DNA of 8,583 nucleotides from positions 1 through 8,583 of the forward strand of contig JBDHRG010000158.1 of the NCBI GenBank assembly GCA_039807445.1. The letters run 5' to 3'. The notes under the pieces are model-generated. The model made no database searches. It saw only the letters and a list, made by a program, of their open reading frames with translations, and was not told the DNA's origin. This document shows, piece by piece, positions 1 through 6,575 of this stretch (within the stretch, counting starts at the first letter, position 1; every line of letters starts with the position of its first letter). The stretch is from JBDHRG01 sp039807445 (GTDB lineage Bacteria; Pseudomonadota; Gammaproteobacteria; Competibacterales; Competibacteraceae). Made by a program: the position numbers and the translations under genes.

Positions 1-434
1 CTCAGCCGCGCCGCGGCCCGCCGGTCGTCGTCGGGCGCGAGCGCCGGCCGTGCCGCGGCCGGCACCGTCGCCGCCGCCAGCATCGGCTGCGCTCCGGGCG
101 CCGGGCCCGAGCGGACGCCGACCAGCGCGGCGCCGGCGACCGAAGCCGCGAGCGCCAACCCCGCGGCCGGCTTCAGCCAAGCACGCCGGTGCACTGCCCC
201 ACCCGCCTGCGGCGCGGGTTCGGCAGCGATCGCATCGGCGACCCGCGCGGCGAGGTCGAGCGGCATCGCCGCGGGCAGGTTGTTGCGCATCGCCTCGCTG
301 ACCAGGTGGTAACGCTCCCACTGCGCGCGCAGCGATTGATCGCGCCCGAGCCGCTGCAGCAGCAACGCCACCTCGGCCGGCTCGGCTTCCCCGTCCATCA
401 ACGCGGAAACCTGCTCACCGATCTTGTCAGTCAT
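1..434 (-). CDS. rseA: Anti-sigma-E factor RseA, N-terminal part (3' end beyond left edge)
   Basis: This is an inner-membrane anti-sigma factor that holds sigma-E inactive until envelope stress triggers its proteolysis. About 144 residues are readable from the ATG at 434 with no stop before the edge. Residues 1-60 resemble the RseA N-terminal sigma-binding domain: a QVSALMDGE segment near residue 8 and WERYHLVSEAMR at 39-50, both close to E. coli RseA. A hydrophobic Ala/Leu/Val/Gly-rich segment at about 88-107, preceded by basic residues (HRR, K88), is the single membrane span. An Ala/Pro-rich periplasmic linker follows. Translation probably starts from the AGGA about 8 nt upstream, which lies in the rpoE 3' end; the gap to the rpoE stop is 4 bp, so the two genes should be co-transcribed and coupled. 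An rseB or degP-type gene may follow off the window but cannot be seen. Confidence 0.9.
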   Translation of the reverse strand, partial: MTDKIGEQVSALMDGEAEPAEVALLLQRLGRDQSLRAQWERYHLVSEAMRNNLPAAMPLDLAARVADAIAAEPAPQAGGAVHRRAWLKPAAGLALAASVAGAALVGVRSGPAPGAQPMLAAATVPAAARPALAPDDDRRAAARL

Positions 435-438
435 GGCA

Positions 439-1026
439 CTAGTCCTGTGTCTCGTCCAGCAACGGACGCAGCTTGTTGTCGATCGATTCGCGCGCGCGGA
501 AGATGCGCGAGCGGACCGTGCCTATCGGACAGCCCATCGCCTGGGCGATCTCTTCGTAACTCAAGCCCTCGATCTCGCGCAGCGTGATCGCGGTGCGCAG
601 GTCCTCGGGCAAGGCCTCGATCGCACGGAACACCGTCGCCTCGATCTCGTCGCGCAACAGCAGGCGCTCGGGCGTGTCGTTCTCTTTCAGGAACAGCGCG
701 CTCTCGTACTGCTCGGCTTCGGTGGCGTCGATGTCCGAGCCCGGCGGCCGACGGCCCTGGGCGACCAGATAGTTCTTCGCGGTGTTGATCGCGATCCGGT
801 ACAGCCAGGTATAGAACGCGCTGTCGCCGCGGAAGCCCGACAGCGCGCGGTATGCCTTTATGAAGGCTTCCTGCGCGACGTCCATGGCTTCGCTCTGGTC
901 TTGCACGTAACGGGAGACGAGCTTGACGATCTTGAACTGGTATTTCCTGACCAGGACATCGAATGCACCCTTGTCGCCCTGCTGGACCCTGAGGACCAGT
1001 TCGTGGTCAGCGATAGACTCGCCCAT
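439..1026 (-). CDS. rpoE: RNA polymerase sigma-E factor (extracytoplasmic stress, ECF family)
   Basis: This is a 195-residue ECF sigma factor, close to the 191 of E. coli RpoE. Sigma region 2 spans about 24-92 and includes the strongly conserved stretch around AFIKAYRAL (54-62) and FRGDSAFYTWLYRIAINTAK (65-84). Region 4 spans about 133-183, with the helix-turn-helix at 156-178 and VRSRIFRARE at 171-180. An in-frame ATG exists 39 nt upstream at 1065, but I chose 1026: it has an AAGGGGG ribosome-binding site about 8 nt upstream, its N-terminus aligns with E. coli RpoE, and the 1065 ATG has no such site and lies only about 6 nt after the start predicted from the sigma-E-like promoter. The protein should direct RNA polymerase to envelope-stress genes and is controlled by the RseA encoded next. 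Confidence 0.96.
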   Translation of the reverse strand: MGESIADHELVLRVQQGDKGAFDVLVRKYQFKIVKLVSRYVQDQSEAMDVAQEAFIKAYRALSGFRGDSAFYTWLYRIAINTAKNYLVAQGRRPPGSDIDATEAEQYESALFLKENDTPERLLLRDEIEATVFRAIEALPEDLRTAITLREIEGLSYEEIAQAMGCPIGTVRSRIFRARESIDNKLRPLLDETQD

Positions 1027-1077
1027 CCGGGCAGCCCCCTTTGCACTGCGGAAGGCATGGTCCATGCGACCGACCGA

Positions 1078-1104
1078 GTAGACCGCTGGCCGGCCGCTTG
1101 GTTC
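1078..1104 (-). promoter_or_regulatory. Candidate sigma-E-dependent promoter of rpoE-rseA
   Basis: Read on the minus strand, GAACCA (1104-1099) is followed after exactly 16 nt by TCTAC (1082-1078). The E. coli sigma-E consensus is close to GAACTT, 16-17 nt, then TCTAA or TCTGA. The predicted start is near 1071, giving a leader of about 45 nt to the rpoE ATG at 1026. Autoregulation of rpoE by its own product is established in E. coli. The match here is by eye: 4 of 6 bases in the -35 and 4 of 5 in the -10. Confidence 0.6.
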
Positions 1105-1156
1105 GCATGATTGCCGGGAATGTGTTTAGATGACGCGATCGGATCCGCTGGGAAGG

Positions 1157-1185
1157 GCCGCGCGGCGCGCATCGCGCGGCTTTTT
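1157..1185 (+). terminator. Intrinsic-terminator-like hairpin in the nadB leader
   Basis: An 8-bp perfect GC stem (GCCGCGCG at 1157-1164 pairing with CGCGCGGC at 1173-1180) with an 8-nt loop is followed at once by TTTTT (1181-1185). This is the form of a Rho-independent terminator on the plus strand; on the minus strand there is no following T-run. No plus-strand gene ends upstream in the window, and nadB begins 36 nt later. It could be an attenuator in the nadB transcript, a block to antisense transcription across rpoE, or chance in GC-rich DNA. Confidence 0.5.
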
Positions 1186-1221
1186 CCAAATTAAACCATC
1201 GACTGAATCCCCTACAAGATC

Positions 1222-2856
1222 ATGCTGAGCCAAGTCACCACCGACGTGCTGATCATCGGCGCCGGCGCAGCGGGCCTGAGCCTCGGGCTGCGCCTGAGCG
1301 GGACCGCTTCGGTCGCGGTCCTCGCCAAGGGGCCGTTGTCCGAAGGCAACACGTATTACGCCCAGGGCGGCGTGTCGGCGGTGCTCGACGCCGAAGACTC
1401 GATCGAATCGCACATCCAGGACACGCTGGTGGCCGGCGCCGGACTGTGCCGCGAAACCGCGGTGCGTTTCACCGTCGAGCACGGCCGCGACTCGATCGAA
1501 TGGCTCAGCGGCCAGGGCGTGCCGTTCACGCGCGAGACGCGCGCCGACGGGCGCGAGGATTACCACCTGACGCGCGAGGGCGGCCACAGCCACCGTCGCG
1601 TCGCGCACGCCGACGACGCCACCGGGCGCGCGATCCAGACCGCACTCGAGGCGCGCGCGCGCAGCGCCACCGGACTGCAGCTGTTCGAGCACGCGGTCGC
1701 GGTCGACCTGATCACCAGCCGCAAGCTCGGCCTGCCCGGCCCGGACCGCTGCCTCGGCGCCTACGTGCTCGACCAAGCCAGCGGCCGGGTGCGCGTGTTC
1801 CACGCCCGCTTCACCGTGCTCGCCACCGGCGGCGCGAGCCGCGTGTACCTGTATTCGAGCAACCCCGACGGTGCCACCGGCGACGGCATCGCCCTGGCCT
1901 GGCGCGCCGGCTGCCGCATCGCCAACATGGAATTCATACAGTTCCATCCGACCTGCCTGTACCACCCGCAGGCCAAGTCCTTCCTGATCACCGAAGCGGT
2001 GCGCGGCGAAGGCGGCCACCTGCTGCTGCCCGACGGCAGCCGCTTCATGCACCGCTTCGATCCGCGCGAAGAGCTGGCGCCGCGCGACATCGTCGCCCGC
2101 GCGATCGACCACGAGATGAAGCGCCTCGGCGAGCCCTGCCTGTACCTCGACATCAGCCACAAGCCGGCCGAGTTCGTGAAGGCGCACTTCCCGAACGTGT
2201 ACGCCCAGTGCCTCGAGTACGGCTTCGACATGACCCGCGAACCGCTGCCGATCGTGCCGGCGGCGCACTATACGTGCGGCGGCGTCGTCACCGACCTCGC
2301 CGGGCGCACCGACCTCGAGGCGCTGTACGCGATCGGCGAAGTCGCCAGCACCGGGCTGCACGGCGCCAACCGCATGGCATCGAACTCGCTGCTCGAATGC
2401 ATCGTGTTCGCCGCCGCCGCCGGCAAGGACCTGCTCGCCAAGCTCGCCGACACGCCGCTGCCGCCCGAACTGCCCGAATGGGACGAGAGCCGCGTCACCG
2501 ACTCCGACGAGGAAGTGGTGGTCACGCACAACTGGCAAGAGCTGCGGCGCTTCATGTGGGACTACGTCGGCATCGTGCGCACCGACAAGCGCCTGGCGCG
2601 CGCCCGGCACCGCGTCGAGCTGCTGTTGCGCGAGATCGACGAGTACTACGGCCACTTCCGCATCGGCGCCGACCTGCTCGAGCTGCGCAACCTGGCGCAG
2701 GTCGCCGAGCTGATCATCCGCTCGGCGGCTTCGCGCAAGGAGAGCCGCGGACTGCACTACACGCTCGACTACCCGCAGGCCGCAGCGCACGCGCGCGACA
2801 CGGTGCTGGTACCGCCGAACTTCGCCGGCGCCGAGCGCTCGCCGGGCTGGGGCTGA
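1222..2856 (+). CDS. nadB: L-aspartate oxidase NadB
   Basis: This cytosolic FAD enzyme oxidises L-aspartate to iminoaspartate, which NadA uses to make quinolinate for NAD. Its length is 544 residues, against 540 in E. coli. The Rossmann FAD motif GAGAAG is at 13-18. The catalytic and substrate residues of the SdhA/FrdA/NadB superfamily are all present: H242 in FHPT, R288 in APRD, H349 in AAHYTCGG and R384 in HGANR, matching E. coli H244, R290, H351 and R386. E119 occupies the position of E. coli E121, associated with aspartate preference. N43 stands where SdhA has its covalent FAD histidine, as expected for non-covalent FAD. A C-terminal helical domain covers about 435-540. The ATG at 1222 is the only possible start because an in-frame TGA lies at 1204-1206. 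There is no clear Shine-Dalgarno sequence. The gene is divergent from rpoE and convergent with ygfX; nadA and nadC are not nearby. Confidence 0.97.
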   Translation: MLSQVTTDVLIIGAGAAGLSLGLRLSGTASVAVLAKGPLSEGNTYYAQGGVSAVLDAEDSIESHIQDTLVAGAGLCRETAVRFTVEHGRDSIEWLSGQGVPFTRETRADGREDYHLTREGGHSHRRVAHADDATGRAIQTALEARARSATGLQLFEHAVAVDLITSRKLGLPGPDRCLGAYVLDQASGRVRVFHARFTVLATGGASRVYLYSSNPDGATGDGIALAWRAGCRIANMEFIQFHPTCLYHPQAKSFLITEAVRGEGGHLLLPDGSRFMHRFDPREELAPRDIVARAIDHEMKRLGEPCLYLDISHKPAEFVKAHFPNVYAQCLEYGFDMTREPLPIVPAAHYTCGGVVTDLAGRTDLEALYAIGEVASTGLHGANRMASNSLLECIVFAAAAGKDLLAKLADTPLPPELPEWDESRVTDSDEEVVVTHNWQELRRFMWDYVGIVRTDKRLARARHRVELLLREIDEYYGHFRIGADLLELRNLAQVAELIIRSAASRKESRGLHYTLDYPQAAAHARDTVLVPPNFAGAERSPGWG

Positions 2857-2879
2857 CCCCCCTCGGACTCCACCTCCTA

Positions 2880-3308
2880 TCAGCGGCACTTCGCCAGCAG
2901 CCACACCCGCAGCGCGCGCAGCGCATCGGGCGGCGCGGCGTCGGGGAGCAGCAGCAGTGCGCGCGGCCACAGCCGACCGTCGGCTGCGATCCGCAGCAGC
3001 ACGAACGACGGATGCACGCGAAACGCCACCGGCCGCCCCGCCTCCACCCGCCCGTCGGCGAGCTCGAGCCGCCAGGGGCCGGCCACCGGGACCTCGAGCG
3101 CGCGGATCGGCGGCCGGCGCGCACCGCGGTCGCAACGCCAGGCCGACAGCGCGACGGCGGCGCCCAGCCCGAGCTTGCAGCCGGACGGCAGCGCGGTGCA
3201 GGCGAGCGCGGCGACGGCGACCAGGTGCACCGCGCCGAGCAGCGCCCGCAGCCGCCGCGAAGGCTCAATCGCGAGCCTGAACGCCTGCGACGAGCCGGCG
3301 GACGACAT
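2880..3308 (-). CDS. ygfX: YgfX (CptA) family membrane protein
   Basis: This is a small inner-membrane protein of 142 residues; E. coli YgfX has 135. Two hydrophobic segments at about 22-40 and 44-57, joined by a short turn, form the expected N-terminal hairpin. A soluble C-terminal domain with a Trp/Leu-rich core (PWRLELADG at 78-86, VLLRIAADGRLW at 103-114) follows. In E. coli YgfX is encoded with SdhE (YgfY) and was proposed to be a toxin acting on FtsZ and MreB; that role is disputed and should not be assumed here. Identification rests mainly on position and topology, since the family is poorly conserved. The start at 3308 lies inside sdhE (44-bp overlap) with only a weak ribosome-binding site, suggesting translational coupling. 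It converges on nadB with 23 bp between stops. Confidence 0.8.
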   Translation of the reverse strand: MSSAGSSQAFRLAIEPSRRLRALLGAVHLVAVAALACTALPSGCKLGLGAAVALSAWRCDRGARRPPIRALEVPVAGPWRLELADGRVEAGRPVAFRVHPSFVLLRIAADGRLWPRALLLLPDAAPPDALRALRVWLLAKCR

Positions 3309-3513
3309 CGGCCAGCTCGGGGTCGACCGGCGCCTCGCGGCCGATCACGTAACCGTAGAGCTCGGGGTCCTGCAGCTCGAGCAGGCGCTCGAAGGCACGC
3401 CGCTCGGCTTCGGGCGCATCGTCGTAGCGCGAGTCGAGGTAGCTCAGCATGACGATGTCGAGCTCCTTCATGCCGCGCCGGCAGCGCCAGTACAGCTTCG
3501 AACGTTCGGACAT
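3265..3513 (-). CDS. sdhE: FAD assembly factor SdhE
   Basis: This is a small cytosolic protein of 82 residues that helps attach FAD covalently to SdhA; it is the bacterial relative of eukaryotic SDHAF2. The hallmark RGxxE motif is present as R13-G14-M15-K16-E17, within CRRGMKELD. The rest fits the family: an acidic helical core with RAFERLLELQDPELYGYVIG at 39-58. A clear GGAGAG ribosome-binding site lies just upstream of the ATG at 3513. It follows sdhB by 81 bp and overlaps ygfX. It is known as YgfY or CptB in older literature. Its place at the end of the sdh operon supports a role in maturing the SdhA encoded here. Confidence 0.96.
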   Translation of the reverse strand: MSERSKLYWRCRRGMKELDIVMLSYLDSRYDDAPEAERRAFERLLELQDPELYGYVIGREAPVDPELADVVRRLVAGVQARD

Positions 3514-3523
3514 GGGCCTCTCC

Positions 3524-3584
3524 AGGAGCGAGGCGCGAGGCGCTCGAGTCTGGCGGTCTTTCTCGTACCTCGCAACTCGCTCCT
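3524..3584. repeat. Long imperfect palindrome in the sdhB-sdhE gap
   Basis: The outer arms AGGAGCGAG (3524-3532) and CTCGCTCCT (3576-3584) are perfect complements. Inside them GCGAGG (3535-3540) pairs with CCTCGC (3568-3573), then CGAG (3545-3548) pairs with CTCG (3562-3565), leaving a loop of about 13 nt. An alternative 10-bp pairing exists between 3531-3540 and 3582-3591. The arms are made of GAGG/GCGAG units. It fills most of the 81-bp gap. It could be a REP-like or MITE-like dispersed element, or an mRNA-stabilising or processing hairpin between sdhB and sdhE. There is no T-run, so it is not a standard terminator. Confidence 0.6.
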
Positions 3585-3594
3585 CGCGCCTGTC

Positions 3595-4371
3595 TCAGCG
3601 CCGTTCGACCATCAGCTTTTTGATCTCGGCGATCGCCTTGGCCGGGTTCAGACCCTTGGGGCAGGTCTTCGAGCAGTTCATGATCGTATGGCAGCGGTAC
3701 AGCCGGAACGGGTCTTCCAGGTTGTCCAGGCGTTCGCCGGTGAACTCGTCGCGCGAGTCGACGATCCAGCGGTAGGCCTGCAGCAGGATCGCCGGGCCGA
3801 GGTAGCGCTCGCTGTTCCACCAGTAGCTCGGACACGAGGTCGAGCAGCTGGCGCACAGGATGCACTCGTAGAGGCCGTCGAGCTTGGCGCGGTCTTCCTT
3901 GCTCTGCAGCCGCTCGCGCTCGGGCGCAGGCGTGGTGGTCTGCAGCCAGGGCTTGATCGATGCGTACTGGGCGTAGAAGTGCGTCAGGTCGGGGACCAGG
4001 TCCTTGATCACCGGCATGTGCGGCAGCGGGTAGATCCTGACATCGTCGACCACCTCCGAGATCGCCTTGGTGCACGCCAGCGTGTTGGTGCCGTCGATGT
4101 TCATCGCGCACGAGCCGCAGATGCCTTCGCGGCACGAGCGGCGGAAGGTCAGCGTCGGGTCGACCTCGTTCTTGATCTTCAGCAGCGCGTCCAGGACCAT
4201 CGGGCCGCACGCGTCGAGGTCGAGCTCGTAGACGTCGGTGCGCGGGTTCTGCCCGGAATCCGGGTCCCAGCGGTAGATCTGGAAGCGCTTGACGTTTTTC
4301 GCGCCGGCCGGGGCGTGGTAGGTCTTGCCCTTGCCGACGATCGAGTTCGCGGGAAGCTTGAATTCGGCCAT
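3595..4371 (-). CDS. sdhB: Succinate dehydrogenase iron-sulfur subunit SdhB
   Basis: This is the electron-transfer subunit of complex II, passing electrons from SdhA FAD to the quinone site. Its length is 258 residues, longer than E. coli SdhB (238) owing to an N-terminal extension, and closer to alphaproteobacterial and mitochondrial forms. The [2Fe-2S] ligands are C80, C85, C88 and C100. The [4Fe-4S] ligands are C170, C173, C176 and C237, and the [3Fe-4S] ligands are C180, C227 and C233, by comparison with E. coli. The typical SCREGICGSCAMNI (79-92) and CPKGLNPAKAIAEI (237-250) stretches are intact. The ATG at 4371 has a GAGAGGAG ribosome-binding site and follows the sdhA stop by 13 bp. It is fourth among the structural genes in the order C-D-A-B. 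Confidence 0.98.
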   Translation of the reverse strand: MAEFKLPANSIVGKGKTYHAPAGAKNVKRFQIYRWDPDSGQNPRTDVYELDLDACGPMVLDALLKIKNEVDPTLTFRRSCREGICGSCAMNIDGTNTLACTKAISEVVDDVRIYPLPHMPVIKDLVPDLTHFYAQYASIKPWLQTTTPAPERERLQSKEDRAKLDGLYECILCASCSTSCPSYWWNSERYLGPAILLQAYRWIVDSRDEFTGERLDNLEDPFRLYRCHTIMNCSKTCPKGLNPAKAIAEIKKLMVERR

Positions 4372-4384
4372 CGTGGCGCTCCTC

Positions 4385-6175
4385 TCAGTACACGCGCTTC
4401 TTCGGCGGGATGTAGTCGACCTCGTTGGTCAGCGTATAGGTGTGCACCGGGCGATAGTCGAAGCGCACCGCACCGTCCTCCTCGAGGTAAGCCAGCGTGT
4501 GCTTCATCCAGTGCGCGTCGTCGCGCTCGGGGTAATCCTCGTGCGCGTGCGCGCCGCGGCTCTCCTTGCGGTTGTACGCCGAGGCCATCGTCACCAGCGC
4601 GCAGCCGAGCAGGTTGTCGAGCTCGAGCGTCTCGACCAGGTCCGAGTTCCACACCAGGCTGCGGTCGCTGACCTTGACCTCGGCGAAGGCCTGGTACAGT
4701 TCGGTGATCTTCTCGAGGCCTTCGGCCAGCGAGGCATCGGTGCGGAACACCGCCGCGTCGTTCTGCATCGTGCGCTGCATGTGGTCGCGCAGTTGCGCGG
4801 TCGGCCTGGAGCCGTTGGCGTTGCGGATGCGGTCGAAGCGCGCGAGCGCCCGGTCGAGTGCGGCGGCCGGCAGCGGCTTCTGCGCCGCGCCCGGCTTGAG
4901 GATCTCGGCGCAGCGGTTGGCTGCGGCGCGGCCGAACACCACCAGGTCGAGCAGCGAGTTCGAGCCCAGGCGGTTGGCGCCGTGCACCGACACGCACGCG
5001 GCTTCGCCGATCGCCATCAGCCCCGGCACCACGTGATCGGGGTTGCCGTCGACCAGGTTCACGACTTCGCCGTGGTAGTTGGTCGGGATGCCGCCCATGT
5101 TGTAGTGCACCGTCGGCAGCACCGGGATCGGCGCCTTGGTCACGTCGACGCCGGCGAAGATGCGCGCGGTCTCGGCGATGCCCGGCAGACGCTCGTGGAT
5201 CACCTCGGGGCCGAGGTGCTCGAGGTGCAGATAGATGTGATCCTTGTTCGGGCCGACGCCGCGGCCTTCGCGGATCTCGATCGTCATCGAGCGCGACACC
5301 ACGTCGCGCGAGGCCAGATCCTTGGCGTTGGGCGCGTAGCGCTCCATGAAGCGCTCGCCGAGCGCGTTGGTCAGATAGCCGCCCTCGCCGCGGCAGCCCT
5401 CGGTCAACAGGCAGCCGGCGCCGTAGATGCCGGTCGGGTGGAACTGCACGAACTCCATGTCCTGCAGCGGCAGGCCAGCGCGCAGCACCATGCCGTTGCC
5501 ATCGCCGGTACAGGTGTGCGCCGAAGTGGCCGAGAAGTAGGCGCGGCCGTAGCCGCCGGTCGCGAGCACGGTCATCTGGCCGCGGAACACGTGCAGCGCG
5601 CCCTCGGCCAGATCCCAGGCCAGCACGCCGCGGCAGGCGCCGTCCTCCATCAGCAGGTCGAGCGCGAAGTACTCGATGAAGAACTCGGCGTCGTGGCGCA
5701 GCGACTGCTGGTACAGCGTGTGCAGGATCGCGTGGCCGGTGCGGTCGGCCGCCGCGCAGGTACGCTGCGCCTGCCCCTCGCCGTAGTTGGTGGTCATGCC
5801 GCCGAAGGGGCGCTGGTAGATCTTGCCCTCTTCGGTGCGCGAGAACGGCACGCCCTGGTGCTCGAGCTCGATGATCGCCGGGATCGCCTCGCGGCACATG
5901 TACTCGATCGCGTCCTGGTCGCCGAGCCAGTCGGAGCCCTTGACCGTGTCGTACATGTGCCACTGCCACTGGTCGGGGCCCATGTTGCCGAGCGCTGCCG
6001 AGATGCCACCCTGCGCGGCGACGGTGTGCGAGCGGGTCGGGAACACCTTGGTGATGCAGGCGGTGCGCAGCCCCTTCTGCGCCATGCCGAAGGTCGCGCG
6101 CAGACCGGCGCCACCGGCGCCGACGACGACGACGTCGTAGCTGTGCTCGATAACCGTGTATTCAGTCGTAGCCAT
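4385..6175 (-). CDS. sdhA: Succinate dehydrogenase flavoprotein subunit SdhA
   Basis: This is the catalytic subunit of complex II, oxidising succinate to fumarate on the cytosolic face. It has 596 residues (E. coli 588). The FAD Rossmann motif GAGGAG is at 19-24, and the covalent FAD histidine is H50 in TRSHTVAAQGG. The active-site residues are H246 (FHPTG), R290 (ASRD, the proton shuttle), H358 (HYNMGG) and R402 (HGANRLG), equivalent to E. coli H242, R286, H354 and R399. The C-terminus IPPKKRVY closely resembles mitochondrial and alphaproteobacterial SdhA. The ATG at 6175 has a GAGGAT ribosome-binding site and comes 9 bp after the sdhD stop. FAD attachment is likely assisted by SdhE, and the SDHAF4-like protein may bind the flavinylated subunit before SdhB joins. 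Confidence 0.99.
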   Translation of the reverse strand: MATTEYTVIEHSYDVVVVGAGGAGLRATFGMAQKGLRTACITKVFPTRSHTVAAQGGISAALGNMGPDQWQWHMYDTVKGSDWLGDQDAIEYMCREAIPAIIELEHQGVPFSRTEEGKIYQRPFGGMTTNYGEGQAQRTCAAADRTGHAILHTLYQQSLRHDAEFFIEYFALDLLMEDGACRGVLAWDLAEGALHVFRGQMTVLATGGYGRAYFSATSAHTCTGDGNGMVLRAGLPLQDMEFVQFHPTGIYGAGCLLTEGCRGEGGYLTNALGERFMERYAPNAKDLASRDVVSRSMTIEIREGRGVGPNKDHIYLHLEHLGPEVIHERLPGIAETARIFAGVDVTKAPIPVLPTVHYNMGGIPTNYHGEVVNLVDGNPDHVVPGLMAIGEAACVSVHGANRLGSNSLLDLVVFGRAAANRCAEILKPGAAQKPLPAAALDRALARFDRIRNANGSRPTAQLRDHMQRTMQNDAAVFRTDASLAEGLEKITELYQAFAEVKVSDRSLVWNSDLVETLELDNLLGCALVTMASAYNRKESRGAHAHEDYPERDDAHWMKHTLAYLEEDGAVRFDYRPVHTYTLTNEVDYIPPKKRVY

Positions 6176-6184
6176 GGTGGATCC

Positions 6185-6565
6185 TCAGCCTCCGAAGGCG
6201 ATGCGCAAGACCGAGACGATCGAGACGGTGGCGAGCAGCGCCAGCACGAGCTTGATCGCCAGCAGCGCGGCGAGCTTGCTGCCTTCGCGGTGCACGTAGT
6301 CTTCGACCACCACCTGCAGGCCGAGCTTGGCGTGCCAGAACACCGCCGCCAGCAGCAGCACCAACAGCGCCGTGTTCCAGGGCTGGCCGACCCAGGCCTT
6401 CATCGTCGCGTGGTCGGCGCGGCCGACCTTCAGCAGCGAAGCCGAGAACCACACCGCCAGCGGCACCAGCGCCACCGCGCTGACGCGCTGCGCCCACCAG
6501 TGCGAAACGCCTTCCTTCGCCGAACCGAGACCGCGGACGCGGCCGAGCGGAGTACGCAGGCTCAT
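6185..6565 (-). CDS. sdhD: Succinate dehydrogenase membrane anchor subunit SdhD
   Basis: This is a hydrophobic anchor of 126 residues that, with SdhC, binds heme b and forms the quinone site. Three membrane spans are visible at about 28-48, 62-84 and 98-121. The heme ligand is H78, in HAKLGLQVVVEDYV; D89 and Y90 stand exactly 11 and 12 residues after it, as D82 and Y83 do after H71 in E. coli, where the tyrosine contacts ubiquinone. SHWWAQRVSA at 21-30 is also typical of the family. The start at 6565 has a GGGAGAG ribosome-binding site and lies 10 bp after the sdhC stop. Sequence identity in this family is low, so the call rests on the heme/quinone motif, topology and operon position. Confidence 0.95.
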   Translation of the reverse strand: MSLRTPLGRVRGLGSAKEGVSHWWAQRVSAVALVPLAVWFSASLLKVGRADHATMKAWVGQPWNTALLVLLLAAVFWHAKLGLQVVVEDYVHREGSKLAALLAIKLVLALLATVSIVSVLRIAFGG

Positions 6566-6575
6566 GCTCTCTCCC

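Noticed and set aside
1027..1065. Upstream start for rpoE at 1065
   Set aside because: No ribosome-binding site, not aligned with known RpoE N-termini, and too close to the predicted transcript start.
2846..2880. Possible terminator between the convergent nadB and ygfX genes
   Set aside because: Only a 4-bp GGGG/CCCC stem at the nadB stop and no T-run on either strand.
1126..3135. 669-codon open frame on the minus strand opposite nadB
   Set aside because: Arg/Ala/Gly/Val-rich translation with no recognisable domain; nadB on the other strand has all its catalytic residues. Long shadows are expected in GC-rich coding DNA.
1446..3452. 668-codon plus-strand frame overlapping nadB in another frame
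   Set aside because: Extremely Arg/Pro/Ala-rich and without motifs; runs through both nadB and the antisense of ygfX.
2714..4210. 498-codon minus-strand frame over ygfX, sdhE and sdhB
   Set aside because: An out-of-frame reading of three well-supported genes; contains no family motif.
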